DNA of 7,854 nucleotides, from assembly GCA_905233515.1 (NCBI GenBank), contig CAJOEQ010000031.1, positions 1-7,854 on the forward strand, written 5' to 3'. The notes under the pieces are model-generated. The model made no database searches. It was not told the origin of the DNA and saw only the letters and a list, made by a program, of their open reading frames with translations. This DNA is from an uncultured Synergistales bacterium. Its GTDB lineage: Bacteria > Synergistota > Synergistia > Synergistales > Aminobacteriaceae. This document shows, in pieces, positions 5,872 to 7,854 of this stretch. Each line of letters opens with the position of its first letter. Position 1 is the stretch's first letter. Position numbers and translations under genes: made by a program.

Positions 5872-6297
5872 TTAATCAACAACTTCAAGACCCATAGATC
5901 TCGCTGTACCCTCGATCATGCGCATTGCTGCTTCTGTATCGTTGGCATTGAGATCTTTGCGCTTGAGTTCTGCGATTTCACGGACTTTTGCGCGGGCTAT
6001 TTTGCCGACTTTTGTCTTATTGGGAACTCCTGAACCTGACTCAATTCCTACAGCTTTCTTTAATAATACTGCCGCGGGAGGAGTCTTTAACTCAAATGAA
6101 AAACTTCTGTCAGCATAAACAGTTATTACAGCAGGAATTACGAGTCCCGCTTGATCTTGAGTCTTTGCGTTAAATTGTTTGCAGAACTCCATAATATTTA
6201 CTCCGTGCTGACCAAGTGCAGGCCCTACAGGAGGCGCAGGAGTCGCTTTGCCGGCAGGTAACTGCAATTTTACCTGTCCCACAACTTTTTTAGCCAT
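5872..6297 (-). CDS. rplK: 50S ribosomal protein L11
   Basis: L11 binds 23S rRNA at the GTPase-associated centre, next to L10 and L7/L12. It is needed for RelA-type stringent signalling and forms the thiostrepton-binding pocket. Length (141) is normal. The N-terminal domain carries the proline-rich [23 protein letters not shown] (21-43), whose prolines line the thiostrepton cleft. [29 protein letters not shown] (72-100) links to the C-terminal rRNA-binding domain, ending in [26 protein letters not shown] (114-139). The start has AAAGGA (6314-6309) and the AAATTTT-type spacer, 11 nt before the ATG. It lies 37 nt after nusG and 58 nt before rplA, in the same transcript. Confidence 0.98.
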   Translation of the reverse strand: MAKKVVGQVKLQLPAGKATPAPPVGPALGQHGVNIMEFCKQFNAKTQDQAGLVIPAVITVYADRSFSFELKTPPAAVLLKKAVGIESGSGVPNKTKVGKIARAKVREIAELKRKDLNANDTEAAMRMIEGTARSMGLEVVD

Positions 6298-6334
6298 GAT
6301 TAAAATTTTCCTTTCTGTTTATAGTGCATAATGC

Positions 6335-6868
6335 TTATATTTTCTCTAATGCTTTGTAGTCCGTCTCAAGAACTGCACCGCCGAGAACTTCACTCTTAAA
6401 TTTCACTTTGCCTTTTTTCGCGTTTATCTCAACGACAGGCCCCGTGAATCCCTTCATTTCACCCTCTGCTATAACTCTTACCATATCGCCCGGCTTTATG
6501 TCAATTTCTATTTTCTTGTCAGAATCTTTCTTCATTCCTGCCATGATTCTTTCTACTTCTTCAGGCGATAAAGGCATCGGGTGAGTTCCTGCTCCAATAA
6601 ATCCGGTAACGCCCGGAGTGTGTCTCACTGCATACCAAGACTGTTCGTCTAATATCATCTCAACAAGAACATAACTCGGATATAATTTTCTTGTAACCTC
6701 GCGGCTTTTGCCATCTTTAATAACTATTCGCGTTTCAGTCGGCACAAGAACATTAAAAATTTTGTCCTGCATGTTCATTGCTGTAATGCGCTGTCGAATA
6801 TCAGCCTCTACCCTTTTTTCATAACTCGCGTACGTCTGAACAACGTACCAACGGCGATCTCCCGGCAT
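6335..6868 (-). CDS. nusG: Transcription termination/antitermination factor NusG
   Basis: NusG binds RNA polymerase at the clamp, modulates pausing and Rho termination, and links RNA polymerase to the leading ribosome. The 177 residues match the usual bacterial form without an inserted domain. The NGN domain is about 4-110, with RWYVVQTYASYEKRVEADI (6-24), LYPSYVLVEM (62-71) and VRHTPGVTGFIG (81-92). After a linker, the KOW domain is about 126-177, with PGDMVRVIAEGEMKGFTGPVVEINAKKGKVKF (126-157). It starts 7 nt after the secE stop and has only a weak purine stretch (GAGAG touching the ATG), so its translation probably depends on coupling to secE. It precedes rplK by 37 nt. Confidence 0.97.
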   Translation of the reverse strand: MPGDRRWYVVQTYASYEKRVEADIRQRITAMNMQDKIFNVLVPTETRIVIKDGKSREVTRKLYPSYVLVEMILDEQSWYAVRHTPGVTGFIGAGTHPMPLSPEEVERIMAGMKKDSDKKIEIDIKPGDMVRVIAEGEMKGFTGPVVEINAKKGKVKFKSEVLGGAVLETDYKALEKI

Positions 6869-6875
6869 CTCTCAA

Positions 6876-7091
6876 TTAACCCAGCAGCGTACGGAATAAC
6901 CACGCAAGAAGAAAATCTATCAGTCCCAAATATAGCGACACACAAAGCGTGAAGACTATCACGACGAGCGTCCAATACCATATTTGCCTGCGTGTGGGCC
7001 AGGTTACTTTCTTTAGCTCTGCTTTTGCTTCACGGATAAAATTTTTCAATGAAGCTAGCTTTGATGGTTTCTCTGTAGTTGCTTTTGCCAT
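6876..7091 (-). CDS. secE: Preprotein translocase subunit SecE
   Basis: SecE is the small essential clamp subunit of the SecYEG channel in the cytoplasmic membrane. This 71-residue form is the short single-anchor type. An amphipathic helix contains the family motif FIREAKAELKKVTWPTRRQ (18-36). The transmembrane segment follows at about 38-60, and a short hydrophobic tail (61-70) may extend it. The ATG at 7091 is preceded by GAGG (7109-7106) at 14 nt, a somewhat long spacing. It lies 27 nt downstream of tRNA-Trp, whose 3' end is followed by a U7 tract, and 7 nt before nusG, the standard secE-nusG pair. Confidence 0.95.
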   Translation of the reverse strand: MAKATTEKPSKLASLKNFIREAKAELKKVTWPTRRQIWYWTLVVIVFTLCVSLYLGLIDFLLAWLFRTLLG

Positions 7092-7118
7092 TGTTCTAAT
7101 ATATACCTCATAAAAAAA

Positions 7119-7194
7119 TGGCAGGCCCGGCAGGACTCGAACCTGCAGCCCCCGGTTTTGGAGACCAGTGCTCTGCCAATTGAGCCACGGACCT
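7119..7194 (-). tRNA. trnW: tRNA-Trp (anticodon CCA)
   Basis: The 76-nt minus-strand sequence folds as a complete cloverleaf. The acceptor AGGTCCG pairs with CGGGCCT, the D-stem is GCTC/GAGC, the anticodon stem CTGGT/ACCGG encloses loop CTCCAAA with anticodon CCA at 7161-7159, the variable loop has 5 nt, and the T-arm is GCAGG-TTCGAGT-CCTGC. The discriminator is G, and the CCA tail is encoded (7121-7119). It sits between rpmG and secE in the same direction, an order seen in several bacterial groups, so it is probably cut from a longer transcript. Seven Us follow the CCA directly. Confidence 0.98.
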
Positions 7195-7271
7195 GCGTAA
7201 AAATTTTCTTTCTTGCTTAACCTTGCAAATTCTACAACAGGTTTAAATCTTTCGCAACAGTCTTAAAAAAT

Positions 7272-7421
7272 TTATTTTGACTCTTTGTGAACGACTGAGG
7301 CATTGCACCATTTGCAATATTTCTTGAGTTCGAGCTTCTTTGACTGCTTTTTCTTGTTTACAGTCGTTGTATAATTTCTTCTCTTGCACTGTGTACAAGT
7401 AAGTCCGACTATATCTGCCAT
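7272..7421 (-). CDS. rpmG: 50S ribosomal protein L33 (zinc-binding form)
   Basis: This is a small large-subunit protein located near the E site. The 49 residues begin MADIVGLTCTQCKRRNY and end YCKWCNASVVHKESK, a full-length L33. Two CxxC pairs (Cys9/Cys12 and Cys36/Cys39) form the zinc knuckle, so this is the C+ form. Such forms are in some bacteria replaced by a Cys-free paralogue under zinc limitation; none is visible here. The start ATG has AAGGA (7438-7434) with a 12-nt AAATTTTTT-containing spacer. It is the first gene of the cluster, 77 nt before tRNA-Trp, with a likely promoter about 60 nt upstream. Confidence 0.95.
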   Translation of the reverse strand: MADIVGLTCTQCKRRNYTTTVNKKKQSKKLELKKYCKWCNASVVHKESK

Positions 7422-7478
7422 GTTAAAAAATTTTCCTTCTTTCTGTGTTAATTATATAAATCAGGATTTTACGGGCAT

Positions 7479-7487
7479 ATTTTAACA
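7479..7487 (-). promoter_or_regulatory. Likely extended -10 promoter of the rpmG-trnW-secE-nusG cluster
   Basis: The minus strand reads TGTTAAAAT: a TG extended element and TAAAAT at 7484-7479, five of six bases of the -10 consensus. No good -35 lies at 16-18 bp, which extended -10 promoters tolerate. The start would fall near 7472, giving a 5' UTR of about 50 nt. A perfect TATAAT at 7456-7451 is an alternative, with no -35 either. Confidence 0.4.
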
Positions 7488-7649
7488 CAGTATTAAATTT
7501 TTGTGAGTGTGAGAAATTTTGCGGGCGGGAGTCATTATATTTTGCGAAATTTTATCAGACGGATTAATAAATACACACTAAAATTTGGAGAAAATATTAT
7601 AATGAAGTCATAAAAATTTTTACATTGCTTCACGAGAAAACAGGGCAAT

Positions 7650-7673
7650 TTTACTAATACATTTACTAATACA
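7650..7673. repeat. Tandem 12-bp direct repeat
   Basis: TTTACTAATACA occurs twice in perfect tandem (7650-7661 and 7662-7673) within the gene-free right end. It is too short for an array and too exact to be mere AT-richness. It may be a slippage product or a pair of protein-binding sites. Confidence 0.7.
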
Positions 7674-7705
7674 AAAAGTTGAGCTAATTAATTCATTTGC
7701 AATAC

Positions 7706-7854
7706 TTCACAGAGATAAAAATTTTGCTATGTATTAAATTTTTTGCGATAAGATTCACAACGAAATTTTTTGCGAATTATAAAAGTTTTTGCAAGCAAAA
7801 AAAAGACTCACTCATTCACTAAAAATTTTGCTTGATAATGATTCACGCTATAAA
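7706..7854. repeat. Degenerate TTCAC / AnTnGC repeat array
   Basis: The composite TTCAC, 1-6 nt, A3-5 T4-6 GC occurs at 7706-7727, 7754-7773 and 7815-7831. A fourth TTCAC (7842-7846) runs to the window edge, and AT-tract-GC cores without TTCAC lie at 7736-7746 and 7781-7792. In addition, 7741-7758 and 7826-7846 share TTTTGC, GATAA and GATTCAC in order. The rest of 7422-7854 has no coding or RNA gene that I can recognise. Function unknown. Confidence 0.45.

Noticed and set aside
7201..7271. Weak AACC/GGTT hairpin between rpmG and tRNA-Trp
   Set aside because: Only about seven A-T-rich pairs with a bulge and no clear U-tract; not enough for a terminator.
7786..7804. TTTTTGC-AA-GCAAAAA inverted repeat followed by an A-run, as a terminator
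   Set aside because: The stem is almost all A-T, the loop would be only two bases unless the GC pairs open, and no gene on either strand in view ends there.
7422..7854. Possible replication origin or CRISPR in the AT-rich right end
   Set aside because: No DnaA-box-like TTATNCACA sequences were found on either strand, and there are no evenly spaced identical repeats with unique spacers.

Overview
The window comes from a low-GC bacterium. Its intergenic DNA is very AT-rich and full of AAAATTTT-type tracts, every stop codon I could read is TAA, and most genes have purine-rich Shine-Dalgarno (SD) sites. The gene complement and order (rpmG, tRNA-Trp, secE, nusG, rplK, rplA, rplJ, rplL) is core bacterial translation and transcription machinery. 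I lean towards a low-GC, host-associated lineage such as Synergistota or a Firmicutes-like group. The sequence alone does not settle this, and the lineage call is inference.

Layout. On the plus strand, 2-496 is the C-terminal part of a RecB/Cas4-type PD-(D/E)XK nuclease with a cysteine cluster, cut by the window edge. It is followed after 43 nt by a complete recD2 helicase gene (540-2723). A shared hairpin at 2727-2762 separates recD2 from the convergent minus-strand genes. All genes from there to the right read leftwards: a flavin reductase-like flavoprotein (2770-3342), a small membrane-anchored coiled-coil protein (3486-3872), then L7/L12, L10, L1, L11, NusG, SecE, tRNA-Trp and L33. The last 433 nt (7422-7854) hold no gene. 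They contain a probable promoter for the rpmG end and a degenerate AT-rich repeat array.

How it works together. The right two thirds form the classic secE-nusG-rplKAJL cluster, transcribed from about 7470 towards 3915. Regulation is visible inside it. The 180-nt gap ahead of rplJ holds an L10-leader-like fold followed by a perfect 9-bp terminator stem, and an upstream octamer can compete with that stem, giving a transcription attenuator. A second intrinsic terminator follows rplL. rpoB and rpoC, which usually follow rplL, are not there. Instead comes an orphan coiled-coil membrane protein whose 3' UTR carries an exact anti-SD sequence just before its own terminator.

I see no new multi-gene defence or metabolic system. 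The unusual signals are regulatory: the attenuator switch, the anti-SD 3' UTR, a recurrent SD-AAATTTT-ATG initiation context, three-codon ORFs behind SD sites, and the TTCAC/AnTnGC repeats at the right end.
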